A stretch of DNA of 64,000 bases from Opisthorchis felineus (lineage: Eukaryota > Platyhelminthes > Trematoda > Opisthorchiida > Opisthorchiidae), in contig SJOL01007351.1 of NCBI GenBank assembly GCA_004794785.1, positions 1,498,627-1,562,626 of the forward strand, read 5' to 3'. The translations under genes were made by a program, and so were the position numbers. How positions within the stretch are numbered: the first letter of the stretch is position 1; the number at the start of each line of letters is the position of its first letter. Positions 23,665 through 36,179 of this stretch are shown in pieces. Under the pieces are notes generated by a model. That model did no database searches. It saw nothing but the letters and a program-made list of their open reading frames with translations, and was not told where the DNA came from.

Positions 23665-25600
23665 TTTAGGCGAGATTGTCGAGAATGCCGTTCAAAAACA
23701 ACACAACTACTAACAGTCAGACAATCTATCTTCCTTTATTGTGTTGCACGAGCGGAGCACTTGTGCTCATTATGCCCCTTGCTTTCTGATTTTTGACACA
23801 GTCACGATTACCTCTCAGCCAGTTTTGTGCGCGGCTTACTTAACCAGAACTTGTAAAAAGTCAGAGTTCGAATGGGATGAGGACTTCACTGATCTAGGGT
23901 ATCTATTTCCAAGTAGGGAATGGATCAGAATAATTTATTTCTGTTCGCTTACTAATAAAACTATTTAAAAAAAACTGTGGTAAAAATTTCGAAAGGACGA
24001 CGACACGATTCTGCGTTTACACCGTTATCTTGGAAGAGGACGTGTCTCTATTGGTGGTCCCCCCATTATTGTTTGGCTCCACAGTAAATGATCGTCAGTC
24101 ATCCTAGTGACACTCGCCGGACAAGAAACGTGCGCGGAAGAAATAAAACACTGAAAACTCGAGCAGGGCGAGACTTCCGTGCGAGACTTCTGCGTGTTCT
24201 TTTCATCCAGACGCAAAGAAAATTGACTGTTATATTCTCTGATGAGTAGAACAAAGGCGTTTCCACCTGATTTGGCTCTTTAGCTCTTGAAAAGAGGCAA
24301 AGTTCATCAAGCGTAAATGATGGAACGACTTTCACATACTAGTGAAGGCGGTGTTGCGTGTGATGGGTGTGAAGGTATCATTATACTAAAGAATGAGGAA
24401 CGGCAAATTTATTCGAATGCAAATATCATTACTTTTTCAGAACGACAATCAGCGGGCACCAACCATGTGTACTCCTATGTCCTCGTACTAAACTGAAACT
24501 GAGGTAAATTTTGAGGAATACGCTAATTTTGCTATTTCATCAAAAGATAGAAGGGTGGGACAGCCCGACTTCAAGTTGTTACTTTTTTGTGGAGGTCAAG
24601 CTTGAAGTTGCACACTGGGTTCTTTGTTCTTTTGATTGTCAACATTGTGGGCAAGTTCAGACTTTATGTGAATTGTCGTACTAGAAGCCGGTCTGGGAAT
24701 AAAACCGTACGGTGTGTTGCGACAGGAGTGTGAGGAGGCTAAGGCCTTTCCTCCGGGCCGCCAGCGTTAATTATCTCCCACCTGGAAAGGAAGAGTCATA
24801 AAAGATCGGCCCTGATACCCGCAAACACCAATCGCCAATGTGTTCAAAATACTCAACAAAGAACGAGAACATGGTGCGGCTCAGAAGGCGCTTTCTTGCA
24901 TGGCACTATAGGATATTCACTTCCTACGCCCTACCTCTTTAAACTCGCCCAGCCTCTGACAGCGAAGTATGCCAGACCTTGGGCCGCTGGCCACAAACGA
25001 TTTTTTAGAGGGAGACCCTAATACCATTGATCTTGCGAGTCAGACCGAGAAGTAAAAGTTCAAAATGGAGCCCTCTGAGCAACTCCGGATTCGCCACCTT
25101 ATCATCTGGAAAGGAAAAAATCCTCGGGGCTAGTGGACAATTACTAAACAAATCAAACTTGGAACCTGGAACACCAGCAGCCTTTTGGATAAGGAGATTC
25201 GTGACAGATGTGGGCAGAGGAAAGCGTTTGTTGTCAGGGCACTCAGGTAGTATGAGGGTCTATGCTGCAGCGTTGAACGATACAAGACTGAGAGAATACC
25301 GATCTGGACAGTCATTTCAAAAGACACTTGGTGGGATACGGAGTTGGATTCGTTCAACTATGAACGATGAACTAAACTGCATCGACCCACGAAGAATGTC
25401 ATTTCGAGCCTAATTCACAAGGGGCATTTGGCTATGACTTTTAGCACTTTTGTGCCCACAGCGTCTCCTTCTAACGAGGAAAATAATACTATGTCGAATG
25501 ACATTCACTTGATACCTGCTAGCAATAAGTTTTTCCTGGTAAGCTATTCCAGTGTTCCAATTAGTCAAGATTCGTAAATTTGGAAGAAGATACTTGGGAA
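23665..25600. other. Sequence without a supported gene
   Basis: A 128-codon plus frame at 25027-25413 is the longest but has no recognisable domain, only basic and Ser-rich sequence. Nothing else stands out. Confidence 0.35.
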
Positions 25601-25689
25601 ATATATGACACCACTTTGGTTATAATGAGGGACACAAGTGAATTCCGGGTGAATCTCTTGTTTGGAAAATTCTTAAAATGAATATTTGC

Positions 25690-25748
25690 CCTGGAAATAC
25701 GAAACAGGTCATGGGCTGTCGAAGAGTTTTCAGCAACCTTATGAGTTG
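25690..25748 (+). repeat. Hammerhead element fragment, 3' half of the ribozyme
   Basis: GAAACAGGTCATGGGCTGTC followed by GAAGAGTTTTCAGCAACC in plus orientation; the CTGATGAG half is absent. It is inverted relative to the fragment at 8.46-8.70 kb. The two fragments lie near the two ends of the interval that would have to be flipped to join the split protease gene. Confidence 0.7.
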
Positions 25749-26194
25749 TGTTCCTTCAAGAAACTGTTGGGGACTTTGTAACTGGAGCAACGAATAACGG
25801 CCGTCAAAGTCCCTTGTTCTTATGTGCTGCTCCGAAAGTAACTAGTACTAAGATAGGGTTTAGTACTTGAAATCCCCAGATCCTACGTGAACACAGCCAA
25901 GAAGTAGACCCATATAACTTAGTAACTCCACACAAGTCTGACAAAGAGACTTCAAAGAAGTTTTTCTCACCAAAGTGGTATGTGGTGCTGGTAGACGCCT
26001 AGTTACGCATTGCCTGGAGGAAACCACAGTCGTGGGGAAGAACAACCTATGAAGTCGAATGTTGGGAGACTGCCGGACCACACAAGTGTGACGTTATTTC
26101 AGAAGGCTCTGCCCAAAAGACTTTCGAAATCAACTGTCTCTTGTCGGCAGTCGAAAAATTAAATGAACCTGTTTCATTACCATTTCGATTCAAT

Positions 26195-26380
26195 CTATAG
26201 TTGAATGGCGAGCGTCGCATCACCAACATCAAGGCTGGTCTTGAAAACTACATAAAAATATTGAATTTTCGGACGGGGTTCATATTTATCAAAAACGAAT
26301 AAGGCACCTCCTGCGGTTGACCATTTGACTTGTTCTGTGGGTGCTGCTACCAGGAGGGTTGACGAATAGAGGAAGTACAA
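26195..26380 (-). CDS. Unidentified small open frame, possible exon
   Basis: A 61-codon minus frame with a hydrophobic start (YFLYSSTLLVAAPTEQ) and a balanced composition thereafter (STAGGALFVFDKYEPRPK). No domain is recognised. Splice sites are not convincing and the first codon may not be ATG. Listed only as a candidate. Confidence 0.15.
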   Translation of the reverse strand: MYFLYSSTLLVAAPTEQVKWSTAGGALFVFDKYEPRPKIQYFYVVFKTSLDVGDATLAIQL

Positions 26381-26993
26381 TGTGTGTGCAACTGATTCTA
26401 CTTATCAAGCAGTAGTGTTTCGTTCAGCTTTCTCCCTAATTTTAGGTGCTACGTTGAGCATCACTTGATAAAGGAAAACGAGTTTCTAAGGTTTTGCGCG
26501 GTTTGTTGACCGGCGGCCTTGGAGTGACTGGATGGGACTCGACAAACCACACTAGGTGACTCCACTACATGATGCACTCACTTGTTTGCGATATGAATCG
26601 AATCGGAAAACAGAGATTTCCTGCATCACACGTAAAAATGCTCACAAAAATGAATTGTGAATTGTGAGCTAGTTGCAGTTGAGCAGAAATAGAGGAAAGC
26701 TGTGGGTACCAAAGCGTTCGATGATTGAGCGATCGACAGATGAGAGGCCCGCGCCTAACCGTTTTGACCAATGAGACGAGAGCCCCATTAACTGTCTTAA
26801 CGGTAGATCACACCGTCAGTGAGCCTTTCTAGATCATAGTTTTTGAATTGTCCGCTGGATTGCAGGAACCTGTCCCAGGATAGGTGCCACGAAAATTGAC
26901 TACAAGCAATTATGATTGACAAGTCCGAAAGCTAACAACACAGCTCACTGAGTGAATGCACCCAGACCTAAAATTCGCCTCTCACCCAACTAG

Positions 26994-27487
26994 CTGTAAA
27001 ATTCTTGGGATCAGAAAGCAACGTATTTACCTCACAAAGGGGACAGTAAGCCTCCATAACATACCGGATCACTGGGTGCTAAATCGTTAGTGGAAACGCC
27101 AAAAACCACACTTCAATATTTGTTGACTTGGACAATCCTTTGCGGATACTAATTGATACAGGTAAAACTTATTCCACCAATTTTTTTAGCAAAGATGTTG
27201 TCAGGACGGTCACCATACTAATCTGTGATGCGTCACTCAAGTTCGACTCTGATACGAACACTTTCACCATGTCATGTCAGCTTCCGTCATGTCGCAAAAC
27301 GAATGCACGCCCGTCTTGTTCCTACTGTCAAAACCACACGTCCAGATGTTTGTCTGGGCCGCCCTCATCTCAGACTGGGAGATTATTATCTGTTGTGAGC
27401 AACATCGTGACTAGCATCCCCCTGCCTAATAGTCCTCCAAGCCCGAAATCCTACCAACCCCTGACTACCTTGCACCTGAAAAGCTGA
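26994..27487 (+). pseudogene. Pepsin-family aspartic protease, C-terminal lobe, frameshifted
   Basis: A pyrimidine-rich acceptor (CGCCTCTCACCCAACTAG) precedes the first base, and the frame starts with one base of a split codon. The peptide CKILGIRKQRIYLTKG, then IPDHWVLN, fits the A1-family region that normally has a Gly-rich strand, a Y-x-G and a WxL strand. At 27085 one extra base moves the frame: the original frame would stop at TAG (27088-27090). The next frame continues as VSGNAKNH, then NPLRILIDTGKTYSTNFFSK with the second catalytic DTG. DTNTFTMSC follows, matching the family's cysteine strand. The frame stays open to 27487, but the last 70 or so codons are not recognisable. The incoming phase fits the leftover two bases of the last exon at 8977. 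Either a pseudogene or a real gene with a sequencing error. Confidence 0.7.
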
Positions 27488-27489
27488 AA

Positions 27490-30400
27490 CTGTTTATTTG
27501 TGTGAATTGCCCAGTGGAACCCAGTTACTATTAGCCCGTTCAGTGTTTCAGTTTGGTCTCGCACTATTCACCAATTCCATTGAGTTACCTTGCGTATTAT
27601 CAAGACCCTCGATCCCGTTGCCTTGGGGATGATGCCATGCCATAAATGATTAGAGTTTCCAAGGCCTTCGGGGTGGTTCGCACCCACGTAGGAAAAATGA
27701 ACCGGTTACTCCAATGAGAACACCAGTAGCTAGACCAGAGGAAACAAATTTGCGTCCACTCAGAAAAGCAGGGTGAAAACAGTCGTTTCAAGCAACCCTT
27801 TGACAAAAATAACAGGGCCCTGTTATGTTTAAACTCATGTGGGAAGCCCCTATAGTCACCTCTCTCCGAATGACCACAACTCAGGTTATGTGATGTTTGG
27901 TTGGGCTGCATGGATTGTTAGCACAAACTGAAGCCCAATAACTCCATCCTTCTTCTTCAAACGAATGTATTCCTGGTGAATGTCTGTTACCTGCGCCTTT
28001 TGCTGTAGTGGTGAGTCAATGAGGATGCACACAGTCTCGGAGGGCAATAGGTACACTAGGCTAGATGCTAAGGATTTCGTCTTATACTCAAGACTTATCA
28101 GTTTCGTTTGTTGCATTGTTTGTTTTATTAACGAGTTCCTGCTGTCCACTCATTTATCTAGCTGTTGCAATTAGTCCAGAATTGTCTGCTTGGCCATCAT
28201 CGTAGGCCGAACAACTGTCTCAGGAAACCCTGCCAGTTATTCAACGCTTATATCTATAACCTCGCATATACGTCGGTGGAGAGAAGCAGCCTGCTGTTCG
28301 ATCATTCACATTAGTGGCTGATGAATATTGTTCATCTTGACCATGCTGTCAATCAGCCAGGATTTACCATCCAGATGTGGCCTTCAGCATGCCTTTTAAT
28401 TATTTTATCCGTTGTCGTCTTGTATAACAAATACTTGTGCAACATGTATCGAATGAGCATGTAGGGTCGACGATCAGTACTGTTCATTAGTACTGTCCGG
28501 GAGTATGTTGCACTTCATGACGCAAGGTACCTTGTCTTCAGAGAAAGTTTACCCACTTTGCTTTGAATGCTGATGTGCAGCAAACTGAATTTCAGGCAAA
28601 CTGTCGCCCTCCGAGGTACAGCAGTGTGCTGATAATCCACCCTTCAAGGAGTTGCTTCAAAGCAACTAAGCTTGAACGGTACTCATAGCTCATTGGAACC
28701 TGGTGATCAAGACAGATCCCAAGTAATTCACTTGCAAACACACTTGCCTCTGTAGTCTTGACATTATCATGGTTATCCAGAACTAGTTGTAACTGTCGCC
28801 TATGGCTGCCGTAGAAACATCTCCCAATGCCACAAAATTTCTGAAACTCAGCTCATTGTTGCCATGGGATTTACCTATATTTGGAGCAGTTAGTCCTAAA
28901 CAATCGGTCAGATTGACAGGTAGTTGCTATTTGTCAAGTGGTGTGGCAAGACTCAAGTACCAATCCAGTATTCACTTAAGCCCCTTAAAAAATATCCATT
29001 GTCAGCTGAGAATAGACAACAACAGCACGGCTTTGTAATTAAAACAGACACGACAACACAACAAACCCATGTTGTAACCCGAGTTGCTGTTGTGATACAA
29101 GTCTCATTACCACATATGATGATCGGTTCCTGAACTATTTAGACATACGAGATTCCTTATCCTCATAGGGTTTCAACAACTGGTAAGAAAGGAACACAAC
29201 ATCCAGGAGTATTATTTGCCGGTGAAAAATCGGACAAAATATCATTTGTGCTGATCAGCTTAGTGTTTCATTTGGTGCACAAATATTGTGTGGGACATCG
29301 GAAAAACCAGACATGAGATTCTACCAAAGCACTCCAATTGCTGGGATTCCAGCGTATGACTGGAGTGTAAGCTTACCGGCAGACCAATAATCAGAGCGTC
29401 TGTTTCTCCTGATTTTCCAAAGTCTGACAAGATCACCCAGCTGTTGTCAATTAACGTTGTGGCCAGATTTCATAGTCGCACAACCCCAAAAATGTCTCAT
29501 TAGGATCTGAGTGGTTGAGGGACGCTATAAAATCCATTTCCGCGATGCACAACCAATGATACTAAGGGTCTGTACCAAAGTGTTATCCACTGAGGAGGTA
29601 TCCCAGCGTGCTTGGTTAGGCTCGTGACTGAAGCAAAATTGCTGATTCAATTACATTGAATAAACTACATTGATTAAATACAACATCGTTCCCAAAGGAA
29701 GGGAAGGCTGGCAAAGTTGAACTATGGGGAGGCATTGTGATGAGCTTTACACATATCAAAACTTTGGTGAACAAATTTCAGCTGACTTGGTACAGTCCCA
29801 ATGCAACCAGACTTATGACGTAAAATTTGGAGCAATACAGTTTTTGTTGAGAGTTGCATCCCTGAAATAACTTTAAAAAGTTTAGTGTGTCCTTGCTTTT
29901 GGATCTGAGCGTAAGTCTCGTCTGAAAAACTGCCAAAAAATCATGAAAGAAAGAAAATAGATAAAGTGCCACTCAACGGTAAAATTTTATAGCTGGGCAT
30001 CCAGATGACATTTGGTTATTTGTACGGCCTGAGGAGAAAATGCAGTTCCTGATGGTCTAAGCTGCAACGAAAGCTCATTTACAATTGAGACTACCTTCTT
30101 GGGAAGATATAAAACATGAGAGGGAACAGTTACAACCAATTCGTACACCAAAACACGAGATAAAACCCACTTTGGCTGTGTACGAACAGCCTGACAGGTC
30201 TTGGTCATATACTGCTCATTATTGCCCCTACAAGATATCCTTTTGTCAAATGTCTCACACATGGTCAGCATATAAACACTCGCGAGAATGTGTGTGGGGT
30301 AATAATGAGGCTCATATATGATAGGACTAGAGTTTTTACGTGTTGGATATAAGGATAATCATTCGATTGCTTTATCTCCTCTTGAAAAGTCAGTATGCTC

Positions 30401-30860
30401 TGTTCCACTTGAGTACTCACAATCTTTTTTCGACATGAAGATAATCACAACCCAAATGGACCGCACCAAATTTCTACTTTCTTATTTATTTGACAGGGTG
30501 TGCAGCTTGGTTTTGCCTCACCTATGTTGCAGTGAGAATCACTCGCAGCCATATTTCTGACATACTGGAGGTTCGGTCACATATTTCGTTGGGTTCCATT
30601 CGAGAAGGATGTATACCGATCAACTTGTATGTTCTTATACCATGTCCGACTGTATTCAGAAATTTTGATCCAACTTAACACTGCGACTTGATTTTACACA
30701 CTGTAGGTGCGATTTGCCTTCGAGGGTGGGGTCCACTTGATCCCCCCTGTGCACGACTGCAGACGCTGCAAGATATGGCTGCTAATCGATATCAGCGGTG
30801 TTCTTGTCAGTTTCCACCCATATTGCCTGAATGAGTGTCTGGAAATGTAGGTACCTCGGA
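27490..30860. other. Sequence without a supported gene
   Basis: Short overlapping frames only. No repeats of the families seen elsewhere in the window and no RNA gene. Confidence 0.35.
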
Positions 30861-30939
30861 ATGATTGTGTTAGGCTAGCGCCAAGTCACTTCCCCATTCA
30901 TTTTTATCCTTTTCTCCACTGCAAGACTTTTAAGTAAAT

Positions 30940-31025
30940 TATGGTTGTACGGCAGCGAAGCATCAGTATTGAACACTGATGTTATGCTGTTGATGATGAT
31001 GATGAGTCGACTGACCTTATAACTA
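30940..31025 (-). repeat. Fragment shared with 3.69-3.77 kb
   Basis: The minus strand reads GACTCATCATCATCATCAAC, AGCATAACATCAGTGTTCAA, CTGATGCTTCGCTGCC. It matches the plus strand near 3700-3765 with few differences. The repeat class is unknown. It includes a short ATC trinucleotide run. Confidence 0.5.
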
Positions 31026-31199
31026 TCCGTGTCGTACACAACTAATCTATAAACTATTTTAAGCCGATCCCAACTACTACATGTGTGCTTATCCAATCGT
31101 TCTACGGTTCCTACTAGTTGCTTGCGTTGTGCAAACATCGTGACCGGGCTGGCTGCTACCTTAGTCGGCGCCAATAGGTTCCTGTAATCTTGCTGTAAA

Positions 31200-33285
31200 T
31201 TTGAGAAAAGTTTTATAATATTTCCGTCATTCTCTGGGCTTCGATAAGGAACAGTTGGTGTTGGTGGTAATTTTCTGTGGACGTCCTTTCAGAACGAATT
31301 ACAAGGTTGTGAGGTTTTGTTTACAAAACCGTACGTTGAACAACACTCTCAAAATGTCAGTTTACTGGTTCAGTGGGAGCGGGGTGATTAGAAAAAATCG
31401 GTGGCGGTAATCATATCTCACACTTTAGATAAGTTTCTGCATTACGTTTCACATACACTGTAGCGTTTTCTCGCTTCGAGTGGTAGGATTCATTTCAAAG
31501 GTTGGTTCCCGTCTTAACAAAAATTTAGATTGCTTGCCTGGACTGCATAGAGGATTACTGCGTTGTTTGTTACTAGCCTACAGTTTCCCGATTGTTTTCA
31601 CCGAACAACATTGTTTTACTTCCCTCAAGATTCAGTCCAGTTTTTCATCAAACCTAGAAACTTCGAAACAATTCAGTTCATCTGACTATTCGGGCTGGTG
31701 ATCATAAAATATAAGCACAGATGGAAGGCTATGTAATGAAACGTCTAGCTCACTGACCAAGCAGAAGAACTAACGTGAAGTTTGAATCTCTCCATTTGCT
31801 CAGTGGGGAATTTCGATGAGCGCAAACTGAGCAATCTGGTCAGGTCAAGATCATAACATCCATCTAAACGCGGACGTCACATCTGTCCAACAATTTCACT
31901 CACTGTCCACCATGTGTCTGAGTAATTACGCAGTCTCATCCCTCCCCTCATTGCTCATTATGCTTCAATCTGGCGCAAAGCCCCGAATAACTCAACCGAA
32001 AATGACCGCACCACGAGCCAGAACTGGATTAAATCTTGCCCAGGCCACTGAATCCAGTTCTGCACGTGGATGTGAAAGGGCTCAACCCACTAATGACTTT
32101 ACTCGTTAGAACTGAAGGTGTCCAACCGTTATGAAAATAAATTGTGCATAGACTTAGCCCCAGCGGGCTGCTTACTACCTGGTGCACTGCCCTACGTCGG
32201 ATAAAAAGTGGAAGATTATTTTGTCCGTGTTCACCGATAAGTACGCAAGTTTGTCATTTAAAAGAACGGTTGATCCCAGTACACGGAGTGGTTCGTATTC
32301 GGGTATACCCCGTGGACAAGTGTGAAACACGCTTACAATTTTGCATCAACCGTAATGTCTCTGGCTATCTTTGTTTCCTGTAATGTCAATTAGTTATCAT
32401 CGGGTTTCCGCGCAGCGCGAAAATCCCGGAATTCCGCAGGAACGCAGCAACTGGTAGGGAAATTCGAAAACCATTTTTCACATATTGTTGGAATTTTCGA
32501 CGGAAGTTATCGGAAATGCCGCATACGGATATTTTTGGCCGCATCATATTCTAGTAAGCCAAGAAAGTTAAGCGATCTCAATTCCCAACCTGCTTGAACA
32601 AAGAAATGTAAAGGCGTCAGTTAGCGATTGTCATCTACCTCTGGGAAGTACGTCTTCGGTCTCTCGATCTGATCGTTCATCATGTGCCATCGGCTTGTTT
32701 ATAAACCCAACACTCACTAGCGACTTCCTGACTCAGGTATTTAACATCCAGTCTATTACCCCCAGGTGAGCACACACTATCTATCATATCAAGGCCCTGT
32801 GTTTCCGAGCCAAAAGTTTCCAGAAACTCCGGATACAATAGTTAAATTTCCGCGCTCATTGTGTTTGGCTAATATGTCCCTGTCTATTGCCTCATATAAG
32901 CTTCTGATTTTTTTCACTCCTGTTACCCACTTTTTTATACCAAAAGCAGGTTCCGGCGTGTTCAGAATGAATAAAAAATATGCCTTGCGTCACACTTTGC
33001 AATATAATCGTATTAAGGGGTGGGGGGGCTCCGTCGCTTAGTTGACAGAACGAGCTTCGCTTTTCGAAACTTATTCTTTCGAGAAAAATAAGGCACCAAA
33101 TAATGAAGTTCTGCGCCCCCCCCCCGCCATGAAAAAAATTAGGGGACCTTCTAAAATAATTTTTTCATGTGGTGAAACCTTCTGAAACGAATCACTCGTT
33201 CCCGCCATAAAAAATCCGAAACACTTTTCTGCTATCAATTTCTACGCCATTAAAATGTATTTAGTGTTACCTACTTCGTAGCCAT
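31200..33285. other. Sequence without a supported gene
   Basis: No domain-bearing frame. A C-rich run at about 33113-33127 and G-rich GGGGTGGGGGGG near 33017 are simple-sequence features. Confidence 0.35.
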
Positions 33286-33304
33286 TTCTGTATTCCATAA
33301 TATA

Positions 33305-33725
33305 TAGGCTGAATCTCTTGTTCGTGATATCTTCAACTGCATGTGCTGCACAAAGGTCGCCTCGTGTTTCAGTTGACATTATATTAGACTAATAGCAGTG
33401 TGTTGTCTTGAAGAAGCTCCTGAAGGCTCATGGAGAAGGCTTCTGAAGCTCCTGAAGAAGCTCTTGAAGGTTTCTGTCTACTCGACAGCCCACGATCGTT
33501 TTGCCCTTCTTGGAGCTCATCAGGTAGGCACATTCCCCTAGTTTCCGTCGACCTTATGGGCTACTTCAACCCAACTTATACGAAATTCGCGAACTAGCTC
33601 ATTTACACACTAATCTGGTTTTGTCGCTGAAACTTGGAAGTTTCACCCACCGGAAAAGTCCGAAGAGAAAACTGGTCGTGGGCTCTCGAAGGGTTTTCAT
33701 CAACCGTGTGAGTGATGTGTTACGT
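33305..33725 (-). mobile_element. Hammerhead element with mutated ribozyme and partial inverted copy
   Basis: Minus-oriented unit from the GAATCTCTTGTTCGTGAT block through GCTCATCAGGTAGGCAC to CTCATTTACACAC. It is followed at about 33640-33715 by a plus-oriented remnant (GAAAACTGGTCGTGGGCTCT). Between 33409 and 33470 a short GAAGCTCCTGAA-like motif has been locally duplicated several times, which is not seen in other copies. Confidence 0.7.
33488..33529 (-). ncRNA. Hammerhead ribozyme remnant, G12 and triplet mutated
   Basis: Minus strand: GCCTAC, CTGATGAG, CTCC-loop-GGGC, then AAAAC instead of GAAAC, and GATC instead of GGTC. GTGGGC follows as the stem I partner. It folds like the family but lacks catalytic G12. 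Confidence 0.7.
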
Positions 33726-33729
33726 TAAT

Positions 33730-36179
33730 AAAATGAAGTTTAGAGTGTACCATTTGCACGAGCTTACTTTCGGTACATCGTTTCTTAGTTTGCGCTTTTT
33801 CTCCATAGGGTAGTAAATGCCCTTGTTAAGCGGTCCCAATATGCATCGAAAATTAAAATTGGGATGACGGATGATGGCTTGTTATTTATTTTATACAGCC
33901 ATTTCAGACTACAGGCAGACGAACGCAACTAGCACTCCCGACAACAGGCTTCTTCCTTCTGGTATCTTGTGGGCTAAGAATTAAAAGCGATACACTTTGA
34001 GAGACCGTTTGCAACCACGGGTAAAGACCACTGTAACTGTCTCTGGCCGCTCAAAGTTACCTCCCCATAAAAAACAAGATGCAGAAGTCGTGAACTGGGT
34101 TTTCATTTAATGTGACATGAATTAAGTATCCAACCATTGGTATACTGACAGCAAATGATACTGACACCCAAATGATTGGGGTCATACAGCATAATTCCCA
34201 ATTACGTTTTATGAATCCTTTTTGCCCCTGTAAAGAATACTGTTCATATAAGCTGGCTTTTGCTGGATCCCCTGAAAGTTCGCTTAGTCTCCAAGTGTTA
34301 CCAGGTGCCGAAAAAACTAGATTTGATCAGACCCTAAGACAAACTGTCTTTAAAGGATAACCTTTTTATTCATTCTAGTACGAAAGAGACCATCTGAAAG
34401 GGTGACCTCTCTAAACAGGCGCACTTGCATGACTGAGTCGCGTCAAGAGACCATTTCAAAATGCCGATCATAAGTGGTGTTCCACAAGTCGGTTTCTTCT
34501 GGAATACATCAGTAAAATACGCTTAAGGCGACTAATTGAACGCTAGCTCTTCTTTTGGTTGGTAGGGATGAGGGTTTCCAAGAGGGATGCGTTATCTTGA
34601 AATGATTAAACGAACCATCGTAGTCTGTCACAGGACCCACTATCTTCCTGCAGTACATACCAAGAAACCCTAGTCCTCAAAATAGATCACCGTCTGCTAC
34701 ATGTGTGAAAAGTTTGGAGCTTCCCCGGAAGCCTTATTAAACCACCTCCTGACAATACTTAGGGAAATATGTTCTCTAAGAGAGATAGAGGCGCTACATA
34801 GGTTTGGTTTTGGATCAATGCACCTCGGTATAACAGTAAGTCTAAAGCAGTTTTTTCGAAAAATAATTAGATCTGGTTGATTATAAGGGATGACATGGAA
34901 CAAATTGGGACTTTTGTTCCAACAATGTCTCCATTCTGAAAGCATCTTTCCACATATCAAGTCAGATGCATTCCACCATGATACGCAGCTGCCCTTTTTA
35001 TACGTCTGCCTGTCTAAGTGTGAGTTAATCACACTGGTGACCAGCCGCTCGTGACCGAACAACAGTGTTCAAACTACCAGACGAAAGGTTGCTGTTTCGA
35101 AACTCCCTACAGGATTTTTGTGAGATGCGCACTGCTAATGATTCCCAATAAGGATGAACTAGCTTTACAGTGCTTTTCAACTTTTCAGCACAAACTAACT
35201 TTACTTACAGGAGGAAATCTGAATTGCAAAATCACAAATCTCCACACACAACCAACATACGCTTATCATCTGTACAAATTCAAATTCTTAATAGGCTGTT
35301 ATCAATAACTACCGTCCGAAATCTAACCAATGAGAACGAACTCCACGATTGGGTAAAATGTCAAGCAGTGTATTCACAAATTGAAAAATGAACAAATAAT
35401 CAATAAGGGGATATAAATAAAAATTCTGGCACCGGTGCGGCATGGGATTAGGTAGTAGTGAAGTTTATTCTCGGAGCTTCAATTACATGCCTGGATTACG
35501 GGTGGTCTTTCTTCCCGACATCTGATACCCGGGTATCTGTTTGAGCCATATCAAGAAGTTGTTCAAACTGAAATTCATCCTCCTCAAATCATGTTCTTGG
35601 AAGTATGCTGGAAATGGGGAAATAGTTCCTTCAAGAATGGTGATATTGCATGAAAAACATGATATTGGGTTGTAAATCCAAATGAACCAAGAGATTGGTT
35701 TTGATTCTTGACAGCATTCTCTACTTTACCTCAAATGTGCCATTACCAGTTTAGAGTGACTAGGAATCATACTAGAGGACCGTGGGGTCCGAAAATCTCT
35801 GGTGCTTTGAAGTAACTACGCATTCAACCAAGAGAATATAGGGGTACCTTAAAAATAACAGTGGAACATTGAAAAGGGTGGGGAACGAAGTTTTTGAGCC
35901 AAATTCCTATGTTCACGCCGGCTGTTCTTCTAGAATCTGTCAGTCTTACAGACCAGGAAGTCTGGTGAGGTGGTGGCGCACGTCTCGTCTGGCAGGGCAC
36001 GCGACATCGCCAGGACACGTGGCACCATGACGAGCAGGTGGGCAAGCCATTCTGGTGTGAACTCAGGATGTCCCCGAAAGTTCCCCCCTACACCACAAAT
36101 GGTCAATCACACAACTAAGCCAAGGCAAAAATGGGCAACTTACCAGAATTAATTACCTTGGTCCGGACCCATTGCCAAG
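33730..36179. other. Sequence 3' of the bHLH gene, no supported gene
   Basis: Contains the downstream flank of the minus-strand bHLH gene. The frames here (for example 121 codons at 34697-35062, minus) have no domain. No clear poly-A signal could be assigned with confidence. Confidence 0.35.
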
